A stretch of DNA of 64,000 nucleotides, taken from Dermacentor variabilis. Its lineage: Eukaryota; Arthropoda; Arachnida; Ixodida; Ixodidae. The stretch is taken from positions 190,584,067 through 190,648,066 of the forward strand of contig NC_134569.1 of NCBI RefSeq assembly GCF_050947875.1, read 5' to 3'. Both the position numbers and the translations under genes were made by a program. Positions 7,816 through 21,900 of the stretch are shown piece by piece; the stretch's first letter is position 1; the number at the start of each line of letters is the position of its first letter. Below the pieces are notes generated by a model. The model did not search any database, had not been told where the DNA came from, and saw only the letters and a program-made list of their open reading frames with translations.

Positions 7816-10800
7816 TAATATCTCGGGGGCGACGGAGTGGTGCGCCCAGTTCCTTGCAATGCCTCCAGATGGCGCTCGCCTACGCCGCGTCGGGCCGCAC
7901 GCTGGAAGCCCCATTTCTTCCGGAAAGCCCCCCTTCGTGGCTAGCGTTCGCAGCCGACGTTTCCCGGTAAACATTACAGGTACAAATGCTCCAGTTGCCG
8001 GGAAGTGTGAGAAGCAGTCAGGGATCTTTGAATGCTGTCACGTGCCACTCTTAAACGCGAAGCATAAGCGTGCTCCATTTTTTAACAGATCTATTTGATA
8101 TATTGCTGAATAAAATGCAGAGGCAGAATAAACAACACAGGTCAAAAGCGGAGAAGGAGGAAAGCGAGCTGCCTGATCAGATGATGCATGAACACAGGAT
8201 GACGTCATGCTTTAGTGGAGGAGGGCTAAAAGTGCACGAGAGCCAGTTATCGGGGGCCGATCCACCACATACATCTTCAGGTCGAGCACGGGCGCATGAT
8301 GGATAGCATTGCCGCAAAACGCAGCCAGCATTGTTTAGGTACTGCTATTTCAATAAGTATTTCAACAGTGGTTCTATGAATAAACACAATATACTTTCAC
8401 GTGTTTCAATGTAGAAGTGTTCTTGGCCCTTATATCGCGTCTACTTGTATCCGCTGATGTACGCATGAATTTTCGAGGGCATGGGCATATGAGCAAAGGT
8501 AGGCTGCACAAGACAGCTAGGATTATGTTAAATGCTTTCTTCCAACCTTGTTGAGTGTTTGCCTATTGCACTTTTTTCTTGCGCTGATGAAATAATGTTG
8601 CGCAAGACTAGTGCATAAACACGCCTTCAGCAAAGCCGCATAATAGAGACGTAGCGGTTAAGAGATATAAATAAATAAGCATTAGTAGTGCTCGTCGTCT
8701 TATATTCGGTATGCGGATAGTGTGTCACGAAGTAATTTGAAGAAAGTTTCGTAATTACTAGCAAGTTACACGTGCTTTTGCCTGTGCGTTGCTTTTATGT
8801 GATCGATTGTGCCCAGAAATGGTCAACTACGCAGTAATTTGAGGAGCAATTCTTACCGCCTTGTAGATCAACAGTCCAAAGATGTATTAAGAGTATGTAC
8901 ATCACCGGGATATTAAAAAATGCACACATCGATCCACTTTAATAAGATTGGGAAGCTTTCCAAGCATATTAGTGCCTATGCAAATAACGTAACGACAAAA
9001 GTTGCAATGTTCCAATACAGATTTTCATCAAGCAAACAAAAGAAAAGAAAAAAAAGAAAAGGTCGCAGGTGGCGTCCATTTATTTCTTCTACATTTGCGC
9101 TTATATTCGTTTTGGCGTGCTTCGATTTGTACTCCTGTGGTTGACGAGCATGTATTCACAGTTGTGAAAGGCCGTCGGTATGCCTGCGAAAGTGTTCTTT
9201 CAGAACTACCGGGCCAGAAGCGTTTAGAAATCGTTGTATATTAATTACCCATTGCGTTTCATTTTCCTGTGCTGCCCTCTGCCGCAAACAGCTGGAAACA
9301 TTTTCGAAGGGCGTCGGGGCTTTCGCCGGTTGATTTGTGTACCTGCGCCCACGGTGAGTGCGCTTCATGTGTGCGTTTCGCGGATCGATAATCATTAATA
9401 ATGTTTTCTCCGGGCAGAATGTCGTTCGTGGAAGCCACGAAGCAGTCAATGACTACTGGGTGAGGGGGCCTGTGTGCGCTGTTGTGCAAACGGTGCGACC
9501 GATAAAGGCACGTGAAGTTCCGTTTGCCGACAAGGCTGCCTTGGAGTTTGAGGTCGCTGATTTTAGACTTGAATCTCGCATTTGGTATTTTTGTTAAACA
9601 TTATTATCACATTTCGCATATTCAAAAGGTATTCGAGCGCAGCCTTCTACGCCGGATTTATCGAAGCGGTAAACTTGTTTGCGTAGACATCTACAGGCGC
9701 AGATCGTTGAGCGTCAGATATTCTGTAAAAGGTGCATCGCTGATATGAAATAATCTCTGAACGTAGCAAAACATACATATCTGCGCATATGTGCCGAGTT
9801 GTACCACCCGGAGACGCGACAATATGAGCTGCCGAGCCACTTCAACAATGGCAACTGTGATCCAGATAACATATTACGGGCTGTTAATTTATTTCTGATT
9901 CTCGCTTTCTTGAACTCCATCATACTCAGGAGTTTGCGCGTACCAGGAAACGTTTTTGAGAAAACTGTACTCGCATAATTTAAGTGCTCATTTACAGACC
10001 GTGTCGTTCTCTCGCGTAATGTTGGATGCCATCGGTGAGACAGATTGTACAACTGAGAGAGGCAGTTGTTTCTTCTTGTGTATACGAAATGCACCGGCTC
10101 TTGTTTCTCGCTTGACACAGAGGCAAACAATGCATCTCTGGAATTGTCAAATGTGTCGGCTTAGCTGCAAATATTGCCCCAACGATCTACGTAGCGAATG
10201 CGAACGGACACATACGGCAACGGTGGCGTACAGATTTTGGCACAACGCTGCGTCACCGCTTGCCGCTTATATTGTATACGCGCCTTGCGAAGTGGAGTGT
10301 AGTCGATTTCTAATCGCAAACGACAGCACTGAGCTATGAAAGGTCTTTCGTTCTTTCTAACTGCTTCCCTTTCAGCTCAAGTCCACCAAAAGTGTGTGCA
10401 CGAGCACGACGGCATTAGGCTTAACATTCGCTAAACAGCATCAGCATTGACTCAAACTCCATGTGCACGGATGGCGCGGGAGGGTTGAATCTTGTGCATT
10501 TCAACCTTTAGGCTTGTTTTTCCACACTTTGACGGCGATTAATACGATACACAAGCGAAGGCGCTGTCGCCATTTCGCGTCGTCAGTTTGATAGCCGATC
10601 GCTTAGGCTTCGTTGGCCGGCGCACTGATTTTCTCGGTGCTGTTGACAAGAAAGCCCGTCGCAGTGCGGCAACTCGCGCTCGTCGGCTGCGTCGTGTTCG
10701 GCCTGATATGATATTGTGCTTTCAGTGACGCATTGTACTAAACAGTTGGTCACTCGTTGACGTGAGCGTCTTGTCGGTTTCGTATCGACCCAGTCTTATC

Positions 10801-11352
10801 GCGCCTTGAATGAGTACGTGAAGCCACGCGCGCGCTGCCACCACCAGCATGTGAGGGCCGACCTTGCAACAAGACTTCGTCCTCAACGTGATATTTTAAA
10901 GCGTTGCCCAAGTATAACTCAAGGGCTTTTGGTTAATGAATTGACCAGCCATCAACGAAGGGCGCAGTCCATACGACAACCTAGTCGCCTTTTGTTTAAA
11001 AGTTGACTTGCAGTCTTAAGCTACACATGTTTTCGGCACCGCGCTGACGCTGACGAGCTACCAGTGGAGTTTCAAGGCAATACATGACACGAGCGTTTCT
11101 AGCCGCGTGCGTCCGAGCGCTTACTTTTTTTCTTTTCTTTTACAGGGGACTTTCCCGGCACGCGGGGTTGCGCACGACCCTTCCAAGATGTTTCGCGACT
11201 AACCCGCTAGGCCTGGGCGCATGCGCCGTCGCACCATGAAAAGTCCAGATTTGCCTCAGGCGAGAAGGGAACAAAAGGATTCCGGAGTAGGTAAGTGGGA
11301 GAAAGCGTTCCCGCACACAAAACACGATGTTAACATGCGAAATGTCACCGAA

Positions 11353-11532
11353 GTCGTGGCGCAGTGGTTAGGGCGCCGGCCTCGGCTTCGGGAGGTGGCG
11401 GGTTCGAATCCCACCGCCGGCGGAGACCCACCGCATAAAGGGTACAAGTGTCTCCCCTGCCCGGAGCATGGCTCCAATTCGTGGGATGTGCACTTGGGGG
11501 GCGCCGCTAACTCCGCTGCGTCATTCTTCAAA
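11353..11532 (+). mobile_element. tRNA-derived SINE, unit 3 copy
   Basis: A box 11357-11367, B box 11401-11411. The body has C at 11505 (GCGCCGCT), a variant shared only with unit 4. Confidence 0.8.
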
Positions 11533-12827
11533 CCAGCTTAAAGTGGCTAGAAGCATGACGCTCTGTGGTTGCTGACATAACTCATTCGGTCGTAGACCTG
11601 AGTGGTATGTCTGGCAATTCACGCGTAAATTAATCCCCACCAAAATATACCGGCGTTGCCGTAACAGTAGCGGAGGTTGCGGCAAAAAATCGCCACCGGT
11701 GCCTCTTCTTTTTTTCTTTTTACCCCCAAAACATGTCCTTCTTTTAACCGTGAAGCTACGCTTTATGTCCGCGATAACGAGCACAAGGAATGATATTTTA
11801 TATAGCTTAAAAGTCTATATATTGCGGACAAATATCGGTGTATATAAGCATGGGGACTATGTGGGTGCCGTGAAGAAAACGTTTTGTTGAAATCTTTGTG
11901 TACTTCAGACGCTTAGAAAAAAAAAAGTCGACTGCTAGCCGGTGTAGGAACATTGTAAGTTGATTAATGCCACCCTATGTATCAGTGAAATAGAAATTCT
12001 ATACAAAATGACTATACAGTTTAGGCGGCCCATACCGCAATGGATTCACTGTTTTCTTTCGCGGCTGATGTCAGTTATGACTGGCTAAGACCAAAGTCAA
12101 ACTCAGAAACGATAGCTCGGTGTACATTCGGTGATGAAATGTAGCCTTTATTTACCAATTTCGCCTAGTTTCAATGATCGTCAGCCTACCGATCACAATT
12201 TCAAACTGGAGGCGATTCAACTTTGACCATTGGGTATCTGCTGGTTGTGGTATCGACGAGAATAGCGCAAGAGCCTCTTGGTATGTGCCAAAATTGTCAA
12301 TTTTCTGCCTGTTGCAATATGGACACGTAGAGGACTTGAGGAACTAGGAACGTGTTCGAACTACAACATACGCGTTCAGTATGCGATATAGGAATGGTCC
12401 AATTCATGACCAGTCGTCGATAAATAATGTGCCACGTTTACGCCAGGTATACGTACTCCTAACAAGCTGCTTGAGCCAACTTTAACGCGATAGCGTTAAG
12501 GGCCCGGTGTCCCCCCAAAATCTGGTGTCGGAACCCCGCGTCGGACGTCGTTTTCGACAAAATGATTTTCAAACCAGCCATAACCAAGGTCCTCCATTTG
12601 GCGCAAGAAGGCGATTTAATTGAATGCCTCAATCTGAAATACGCCGAAAAATTGTAACGTATGACATACACACAAACCGACAGACATGATAGTGGCGGAT
12701 TGTAATTTTACAATCCGAGAAAATATAACTATGTTACGCGAAAACTCAAAGAAACGCCTTTCCCAGCGCTTCACCATTGATGGACCGCCAACGGAGTCCG
12801 CCATTTGCAGGCGCCGGCTCGTGAGTA

Positions 12828-13376
12828 GACAGTTTTAGTTTAGCGTGCGCAACTATAGCGTACGCTATACGCTATAATATAGCGTACGCTAAGCAGCGCA
12901 CGTTTTCTACAATTTTAGTTGGCCGGCGATATCTTCGGATCTCAGAGGCCATATGCCGTCGTTGCGGCTATTTCGCGCCTTTAGCGACAGGTGGCGCTGA
13001 CATCTCGAACGTTTCTTTCGTTAGGCTTCGACTCGTTCGAAACGAGAAGCGAACTCGAAAACAGCACGAGGTTATCCATAATACTCTGTCGTCGAAGCGG
13101 CCTGAGACTAAGCGAAAGCCGTTTACACAGTCATTTGCTACGAACGAAGTGCATTTTACAAAAGCAACGCCAAATTCAATTCGAAGTCTGCAGCCGGGAC
13201 CGCCGCCGTGTTTCCCGCAAGCTCCGCAAACCCCGCAAAAACGCTAACGCTAACTCGTTTGCGTTGCGTACGCCCGCTATACCCGCTATTTCGTTTAGCG
13301 TTCAGCGCATGCGCAGTGACGACCCGCTATTTTTTAGCGTACGCAATGGAATAGCGTACGCTTTACTAAAACTGTC
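12828..13376. mobile_element. TA-flanked inverted-repeat element, unit 3 copy (549 bp)
   Basis: Exactly 24 bp shorter than in units 1 and 2 through loss of one internal subrepeat copy. Ends intact. Confidence 0.65.
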
Positions 13377-16300
13377 TAATATCTCGGGGGCGACGGAGTG
13401 GTGCGCCCAGTTCCTTGCAATGCCTCCAGATGGCGCTCGCCTACGCCGCGTCGGGCCGCACGCTGGAAGCCCCATTTCTTCCGGAAAGCCCCCCTTCGTG
13501 GCTAGCGTTCGCAGCCGACGTTTCCCGGTAAACATTACAGGTACAAATGCTCCAGTTGCCGGGAAGTGTGAGAAGCAGTCAGGGATCTTTGAATGCTGTC
13601 ACGTGCCACTCTTAAACGCGAAGCATAAGCGTGCTCCATTTTTTAACAGATCTATTTGATATATTGCTGAATAAAATGCAGAGGCAGAATAAACAACACA
13701 GGTCAAAAGCGGAGAAGGAGGAAAGCGAGCTGCCTGATCAGATGATGCATGAACGCAGGATGACGTCATGCTTTAGTGGAGGAGGGCTAAAAGTGCACGA
13801 GAGCCAGTTATCGGGGGCCGATCCACCACATACATCTTCAGGTCGAGCACGGGCGCATGATGGATAGCATTGCCGCAAAACGCAGCCAGCATTGTTTAGG
13901 TACTGCTATTTCAATAAGTATTTCAACAGTGGTTCTATGAATAAACACAATATACTTTCACGTGTTTCAATGTAGAAGTGTTCTTGGCCCTTATATCGCG
14001 TCTACTTGTATCCGCTGATGTACGCATGAATTTTCGAGGGCATGGGCATATGAGCAAAGGTAGGCTGCACAAGACAGCTAGGATTATGTTAAATGCTTTC
14101 TTCCAACCTTGTTGAGTGTTTGCCTATTGCACTTTTTTCTTGCGCTGATGAAATAATGTTGCGCAAGACTAGTGCATAAACACGCCTTCAGCAAAGCCGC
14201 ATAATAGAGACGTAGCGGTTAAGAGATATAAATAAATAAGCAATAGTAGTGCTCGTCGTCTTATATTCGGTATGCGGATAGTGTGTCACGAAGTAATTTG
14301 AAGAAAGTTTCGTAATTACTAGCAAGTTACACGTGCTTTTGCCTGTGCGTTGCTTTTATGTGATCGATTGTGCCCAGAAATGGTCAACTACGCAGTAATT
14401 TGAGGAGCAATTCTTACCGCCTTGTAGATCAACAGTCCAAAGATGTATTAAGAGTATGTACATCACCGGGATATTAAAAAATGCACACATCGATCCACTT
14501 TAATAAGATTGGGAAGCTTTCCAAGCATATTAGTGCCTATGCAAATAACGTAACGACAAAAGTTGCAATGTTCCAATACAGATTTTCATCAAGCAAACAA
14601 AAGAAAAGAAAAAAAAGAAAAGGTCGCAGGTGGCGTCCATTTATTTCTTCTACATTTGCGCTTATATTCGTTTTGGCGTGCTTCGATTTGTACTCCTGTG
14701 GTTGACGAGCATGTATTCACAGTTGTGAAAGGCCGTCGGTACGCCTGCGAAAGTGTTCTTTCAGAACTACCGGGCCAGAAGCGTTTAGAAATCGTTGTAT
14801 ATTAATTACCCATTGCGTTTCATTTTCCTGTGCTGCCCTCTGCCGCAAACAGCTGGAAACATTTTCGCAGGGCGTCGGGGCTTTCGCCGGTTGATTTGTG
14901 TACCTGCGCCCACGGTGAGTGCGCTTCATGTGTGCGTTTCGCGGATCGATAATCATTAATAATGTTTTCTCCGGGCAGAATGTCGTTCGTGGAAGCCACG
15001 AAGCAGTCAATGACTACTGGGTGAGGGGGCCTGTGTGCGCTGTTGTGCAAACGGTGCGACCGATAAAGGCACGTGAAGTTCCGTTTGCCGACAAGGCTGC
15101 CTTGGAGTTTGAGGTCGCTGATTTTAGACTTGAATCTCGCATTTGGTATTTTTGTTAAACATTATTATCACATTTCGCATATTCAAAAGGTATTCGAGCG
15201 CAGCCTTCTACGCCGGATTTATCGAAGCGGTAAACTTGTTTGCGTAGACATCTACAGGCGCAGATCGTTGAGCGTCAGATATTCTGTAAAAGGTGCATCG
15301 CTGATATGAAATAATCTCTGAACGTAGCAAAACATACATATCTGCGCATATGTGCCGAGTTGTACCACCCGGAGACGCGACAATATGAGCTGCCGAGCCA
15401 CTTCAACAATGGCAACTGTGATCCAGATAACATATTACGGGCTGTTAATTTATTTCTGATTCTCGCTTTCTTGAACTCCATCATACTCAGGAGTTTGCGC
15501 GTACCAGGAAACGTTTTTGAGAAAACTGTACTCGCATAATTTAAGTGCTCATTTACAGACCGTGTCGTTCTCTCGCGTAATGTTGGATGCCATCGGTGAG
15601 ACAGATTGTACAACTGAGAGAGGCAGTTGTTTCTTCTTGTGTATACGAAATGCACCGGCTCTTGTTTCTCGCTTGACACAGAGGCAAACAATGCATCTCT
15701 GGAATTGTCAAATGTGTCGGCTTAGCTGCAAATATTGCCCCAACGATCTACGTAGCGAATGCGAACGGACACATACGGCAACGGTGGCGTACAGATTTTG
15801 GCACAACGCTGCGTCACCGCTTGCCGCTTATATTGTATACGCGCCTTGCGAAGTGGAGTGTAGTCGATTTCTAATCGCAAACGACAGCACTGAGCTATGA
15901 AAGGTCTTTCGTTCTTTCTAACTGCTTCCCTTTCAGCTCAAGTCCACCAAAAGTGTGTGCACGAGCACGACGGCATTAGGCTTAACATTCGCTAAACAGC
16001 ATCAGCATTGACTCAAACTCCATGTGCACGGATGGCGCGGGAGGGTTGAATCTTGTGCATTTCAACCTTTAGGCATGTTTTTCCACACTTTGACGGCGAT
16101 TAATACGATACACAAGCGAAGGCGCTGTCGCAATTTCGCGTCGTCAGTTTGATAGCCGATCGCTTAGGCTTCGTTGGCCGGCGCACTGATTTTCTCGGTG
16201 CTGTTGACAAGAAAGCCCGTCGCAGTGCGGCAACTCGCGCTCGTCGGCTGCGTCGTGTTCGGCCTGATATGATATTGTGCTTTCAGTGACGCATTGTACT

Positions 16301-16913
16301 AAACAGTTGGTTACTCGTTGACGTGAGCGTCTTGTCGGTTTCGTATCGACCCAGTCTTACCGCGCCTTGAATGAGTACGTGAAGCCACGCGCGCGCTGCC
16401 ACCACCAGCATGTGAGGGCCGACCTTGCAACAAGACTTCGTCCTCAACGTGATATTTTAAAGCGTTGCCCAAGTATAACTCAAGGGCTTTTGGTTAATGA
16501 ATTGACCAGCCATCAACGAAGGGCGCAGTCCATACGACAACCTAGTCGCCTTTTGTTTAAAAGTTGACTTGCAGTCTTAAGCTACACATGTTTTCGGCAC
16601 CGCGCTGACGCTGACGAGCTACCAGTGGAGTTTCAAGGCAATACATGACACGAGCGTTTCTAGCCGCGTGCGTCCGAGCGCTTACTTTTTTTCTTTTCTT
16701 TTACAGGTGACTTTCCCGGCACGCGGGGTTGCGCACGACCCTTCCAAGATGTTTCGCGACTAACCCGCTAGGCCTGGGCGCATGCGCCGTCGCACCATGA
16801 AAAGTCCAGATTTGCCTCAGGCGAGAAGGGAACAAAAGGATTCCGGAGTAGGTAAGTGGGAGAAAGCGTTCCCGCACACAAAACACGATGTTAACATGCG
16901 AAATGTCACCGAA

Positions 16914-17093
16914 GTCGTGGCGCAGTGGTTAGGGCGCCGGCCTCGGCTTCGGGAGGTGGCGGGTTCGAATCCCACCGCCGGCGGAGACCCACCGCATAAA
17001 GGGTACAAGTGTCTCCCCTGCCCGGAGCATGGCTCCAATTCGTGGGATGTGCACTTGGGGGGCGCCGCTAACTCCGCTGCGTCATTCTTCAAA
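16914..17093 (+). mobile_element. tRNA-derived SINE, unit 4 copy
   Basis: A box 16918-16928, B box 16962-16972. The C at 17066 is shared with unit 3. Confidence 0.8.
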
Positions 17094-18388
17094 CCAGCTT
17101 AAAGTGGCTAGAAGCATGACGCTCTGTGGTTGCTGACATAACTCATTCGGTCGTAGACCTGAGTGGTATGTCTGGCAATTCACGCGTAAATTAATCCCCA
17201 CCAAAATATACCGGCGTTGCCGTAACAGTAGCGGAGGTTGCGGCAAAAAATCGCCACCGGTGCCTCTTCTTTTTTTCTTTTTACCCCCAAAACATGTCCT
17301 TCTTTTAACCGTGAAGCTACGCTTTATGTCCGCGATAACGAGAACAAGGAATGATATTTTATATACCTTAAAAGTCTATATATTGCGGACAAATATCGGT
17401 GTATATAAGCATGGGGACTATGTGGGTGCCGTGAAGAAAACGTTTTGTTGAAATCTTTGTGTACTTCAGACGCTTAGAAAAAAAAAAGTCGACTGCTAGC
17501 CGGTGTAGGAACATTGTAAGTTGATTAATGCCACCCTATGTATCAGTGAAATAGAAATTCTATACAAAATGACTATACAGTTTAGGCGGCCCATACCGCA
17601 ATGGATTCACTGTTTTCTTTCGCGGCTGATGTCAGTTATGACTGGCTAAGACCAAAGTCAAACTCAGAAACGATAGCTCGGTGTACATTCGGTGATGAAA
17701 TGTAGCCTTTATTTACCAATTTCGCCTAGTTTCAATGATCGTCAGCCTACCGATCACAATTTCAAACTGGAGGCGATTCAACTTTGACCATTGGGTATCT
17801 GCTGGTTGTGGTATCGACGAGAATAGCGCAAGAGCCTCTTGGTATGTGCCAAAATTGTCAATTTTCTGCCTGTTGCAATATGGACACGTAGAGGACTTGA
17901 GGAACTAGGAACGTGTTCGAACTACAACATACGCGTTCAGTATGCGATATAGGAATGGTCCAATTCATGACCAGTCGTCGATAAATAATGTGCCACGTTT
18001 ACGCCAGGTATACGTACTCCTAACAAGCTGCTTGAGCCAACTTTAACGCGATAGCGTTAAGGGCCCGGTGTCCCCCCAAAATCTGGTGTCGGAACCCCGC
18101 GTCGGACGTCGTTTTCGACAAAATGATTTTCAAACCAGCCATAACCAAGGTCCTCCATTTGGCGCAAGAAGGCGATTTAATTGAATGCCTCAATCTGAAA
18201 TACGCCGAAAAATTGTAACGTATGACATACACACAAACCGACAGACATGATAGTGGCGGATTGTAATTTTACAATCCGAGAAAATATAACTATGTTACGC
18301 GAAAACTCAAAGAAACGCCTTTCCCAGCGCTTCACCATTGATGGACCGCCAACGGAGTCCGCCATTTGCAGGCGCCGGCTCGTGAGTA

Positions 18389-18937
18389 GACAGTTTTAGT
18401 TTAGCGTGCGCAACTATAGCGTACGCTATACGCTATAATATAGCGTACGCTAAGCAGCGCACGTTTTCTACAATTTTAGTTGGCCGGCGATATCTTCGGA
18501 TCTCAGAGGCCATATGCCGTCGTTGCGGCTATTTCGCGCCTTTAGCGACAGGTGGCGCTGACATCTCGAACGTTTCTTTCGTTAGGCTTCGACTCGTTCG
18601 AAACGAGAAGCGAACTCGAAAACAGCACGAGGTTATCCATAATACTCTGTCGTCGAAGCGGCCTGAGACTAAGCGAAAGCCGTTTACACAGTCATTTGCT
18701 ACGAACGAAGTGCATTTTACAAAAGCAACGCCAAATTCAATTCGAAGTCTGCAGCCGGGACCGCCGCCGTGTTTCCCGCAAGCTCCGCAAACCCCGCAAA
18801 AACGCTAACGCTAACTCGTTTGCGTTGCGTACGCCCGCTATACCCGCTATTTCGTTTAGCGTTCAGCGCATGCGCAGTGACGACCCGCTATTTTTTAGCG
18901 TACGCAATGGAATAGCGTACGCTATACTAAAACTGTC
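18389..18937. mobile_element. TA-flanked inverted-repeat element, unit 4 copy (549 bp)
   Basis: The 12-bp ends are intact. Just inside the right end, GCTATACT replaces GCTTTACT (about 18921). Confidence 0.65.
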
Positions 18938-21900
18938 TAATATCTCGGGGGCGACGGAGTGGTGCGCCCAGTTCCTTGCAATGCCTCCAGATGGCGCTCG
19001 CCTACGCCGCGTCGGGCCGCACGCTGGAAGCCCCATTTCTTCCGGAAAGCCCCCCTTCGTGGCTAGCGTTCGCAGCCGACGTTTCCCGGTAAACATTACA
19101 GGTACAAATGCTCCAGTTGCCGGGAAGTGTGAGAAGCAGTCAGGGATCTTTGAATGCTGTCACGTGCCACTCTTAAACGCGAAGCATAAGCGTGCTCCAT
19201 TTTTTAACAGATCTATTTGATATATTGCTGAATAAAATGCAGAGGCAGAATAAACAACACAGGTCAAAAGCGGAGAAGGAGGAAAGCGAGCTGCCTGATC
19301 AGATGATGCATGAACGCAGGATGACGTCATGCTTTAGTGGAGGAGGGCTAAAAGTGCACGAGAGCCAGTTATCGGGGGCCGATCCACCACATACATCTTC
19401 AGGTCGAGCACGGGCGCATGATGGATAGCATTGCCGCAAAACGCAGCCAGCATTGTTTAGGTACTGCTATTTCAATAAGTATTTCAACAGTGGTTCTATG
19501 AATAAACACAATATACTTTCACGTGTTTCAATGTAGAAGTGTTCTTGGCCCTTATATCGCGTCTACTTGTATCCGCTGATGTACGCATGAATTTTCGAGG
19601 GCATGGGCATATGAGCAAAGGTAGGCTGCACAAGACAGCTAGGATTATGTTAAATGCTTTCTTCCAACCTTGTTGAGTGTTTGCCTATTGCACTTTTTTC
19701 TTGCGCTGATGAAATAATGTTGCGCAAGACTAGTGCATAAACACGCCTTCAGCAAAGCCGCATAATAGAGACGTAGCGGTTAAGAGATATAAATAAATAA
19801 GCAATAGTAGTGCTCGTCGTCTTATATTCGGTATGCGGATAGTGTGTCACGAAGTAATTTGAAGAAAGTTTCGTAATTACTAGCAAGTTACACGTGCTTT
19901 TGCCTGTGCGTTGCTTTTATGTGATCGATTGTGCCCAGAAATGGTCAACTACGCAGTAATTTGAGGAGCAATTCTTACCGCCTTGTAGATCAACAGTCCA
20001 AAGATGTATTAAGAGTATGTACATCACCGGGATATTAAAAAATGCACACATCGATCCACTTTAATAAGATTGGGAAGCTTTCCAAGCATATTAGTGCCTA
20101 TGCAAATAACGTAACGACAAAAGTTGCAATGTTCCAATACAGATTTTCATCAAGCAAACAAAAGAAAAGAAAAAAAAGAAAAGGTCGCAGGTGGCGTCCA
20201 TTTATTTCTTCTACATTTGCGCTTATATTCGTTTTGGCGTGCTTCGATTTGTACTCCTGTGGTTGACGAGCATGTATTCACAGTTGTGAAAGGCCGTCGG
20301 TACGCCTGCGAAAGTGTTCTTTCAGAACTACCGGGCCAGAAGCGTTTAGAAATCGTTGTATATTAATTACCCATTGCGTTTCATTTTCCTGTGCTGCCCT
20401 CTGCCGCAAACAGCTGGAAACATTTTCGCAGGGCGTCGGGGCTTTCGCCGGTTGATTTGTGTACCTGCGCCCACGGTGAGTGCGCTTCATGTGTGCGTTT
20501 CGCGGATCGATAATCATTAATAATGTTTTCTCCGGGCAGAATGTCGTTCGTGGAAGCCACGAAGCAGTCAATGACTACTGGGTGAGGGGGCCTGTGTGCG
20601 CTGTTGTGCAAACGGTGCGACCGATAAAGGCACGTGAAGTTCCGTTTGCCGACAAGGCTGCCTTGGAGTTTGAGGTCGCTGATTTTAGACTTGAATCTCG
20701 CATTTGGTATTTTTGTTAAACATTATTATCACATTTCGCATATTCAAAAGGTATTCGAGCGCAGCCTTCTACGCCGGATTTATCGAAGCGGTAAACTTGT
20801 TTGCGTAGACATCTACAGGCGCAGATCGTTGAGCGTCAGATATTCTGTAAAAGGTGCATCGCTGATATGAAATAATCTCTGAACGTAGCAAAACATACAT
20901 ATCTGCGCATATGTGCCGAGTTGTACCACCCGGAGACGCGACAATATGAGCTGCCGAGCCACTTCAACAATGGCAACTGTGATCCAGATAACATATTACG
21001 GGCTGTTAATTTATTTCTGATTCTCGCTTTCTTGAACTCCATCATACTCAGGAGTTTGCGCGTACCAGGAAACGTTTTTGAGAAAACTGTACTCGCATAA
21101 TTTAAGTGCTCATTTACAGACCGTGTCGTTCTCTCGCGTAATGTTGGATGCCATCGGTGAGACAGATTGTACAACTGAGAGAGGCAGTTGTTTCTTCTTG
21201 TGTATACGAAATGCACCGGCTCTTGTTTCTCGCTTGACACAGAGGCAAACAATGCATCTCTGGAATTGTCAAATGTGTCGGCTTAGCTGCAAATATTGCC
21301 CCAACGATCTACGTAGCGAATGCGAACGGACACATACGGCAACGGTGGCGTACAGATTTTGGCACAACGCTGCGTCACCGCTTGCCGCTTATATTGTATA
21401 CGCGCCTTGCGAAGTGGAGTGTAGTCGATTTCTAATCGCAAACGACAGCACTGAGCTATGAAAGGTCTTTCGTTCTTTCTAACTGCTTCCCTTTCAGCTC
21501 AAGTCCACCAAAAGTGTGTGCACGAGCACGACGGCATTAGGCTTAACATTCGCTAAACAGCATCAGCATTGACTCAAACTCCATGTGCACGGATGGCGCG
21601 GGAGGGTTGAATCTTGTGCATTTCAACCTTTAGGCATGTTTTTCCACACTTTGACGGCGATTAATACGATACACAAGCGAAGGCGCTGTCGCAATTTCGC
21701 GTCGTCAGTTTGATAGCCGATCGCTTAGGCTTCGTTGGCCGGCGCACTGATTTTCTCGGTGCTGTTGACAAGAAAGCCCGTCGCAGTGCGGCAACTCGCG
21801 CTCGTCGGCTGCGTCGTGTTCGGCCTGATATGATATTGTGCTTTCAGTGACGCATTGTACTAAACAGTTGGTTACTCGTTGACGTGAGCGTCTTGTCGGT

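Larger units (their letters stand above)
5588..11172 (+). repeat. Array unit 2 (5585 bp)
   Basis: It carries the long form of the 24-bp subrepeat (7269-7330), like unit 1. It has the minority A10 plus GGATTC haplotype near 6332-6458, shared with units 3, 4 and 11. Private changes include A in CCTAGATTC near 6584, an A in GAACACAGG near 8193 and TTATCGCGCC near 10796. Confidence 0.96.
11173..16733 (+). repeat. Array unit 3 (5561 bp)
   Basis: This is the first unit with the short form of the 24-bp subrepeat (1.6 copies, 12854-12891). It shares many otherwise rare variants with unit 4: GCGCCGCT at about 11501, CAAAATATACC near 11642, CTGCAGCC near 13187, TTTTCGCAGG near 14862 and GTCGCAATTT near 16128. 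Units 3 and 4 are therefore the closest adjacent pair and probably a recent duplication. Private: C in CGAGCACAAGG near 11781. Confidence 0.96.
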
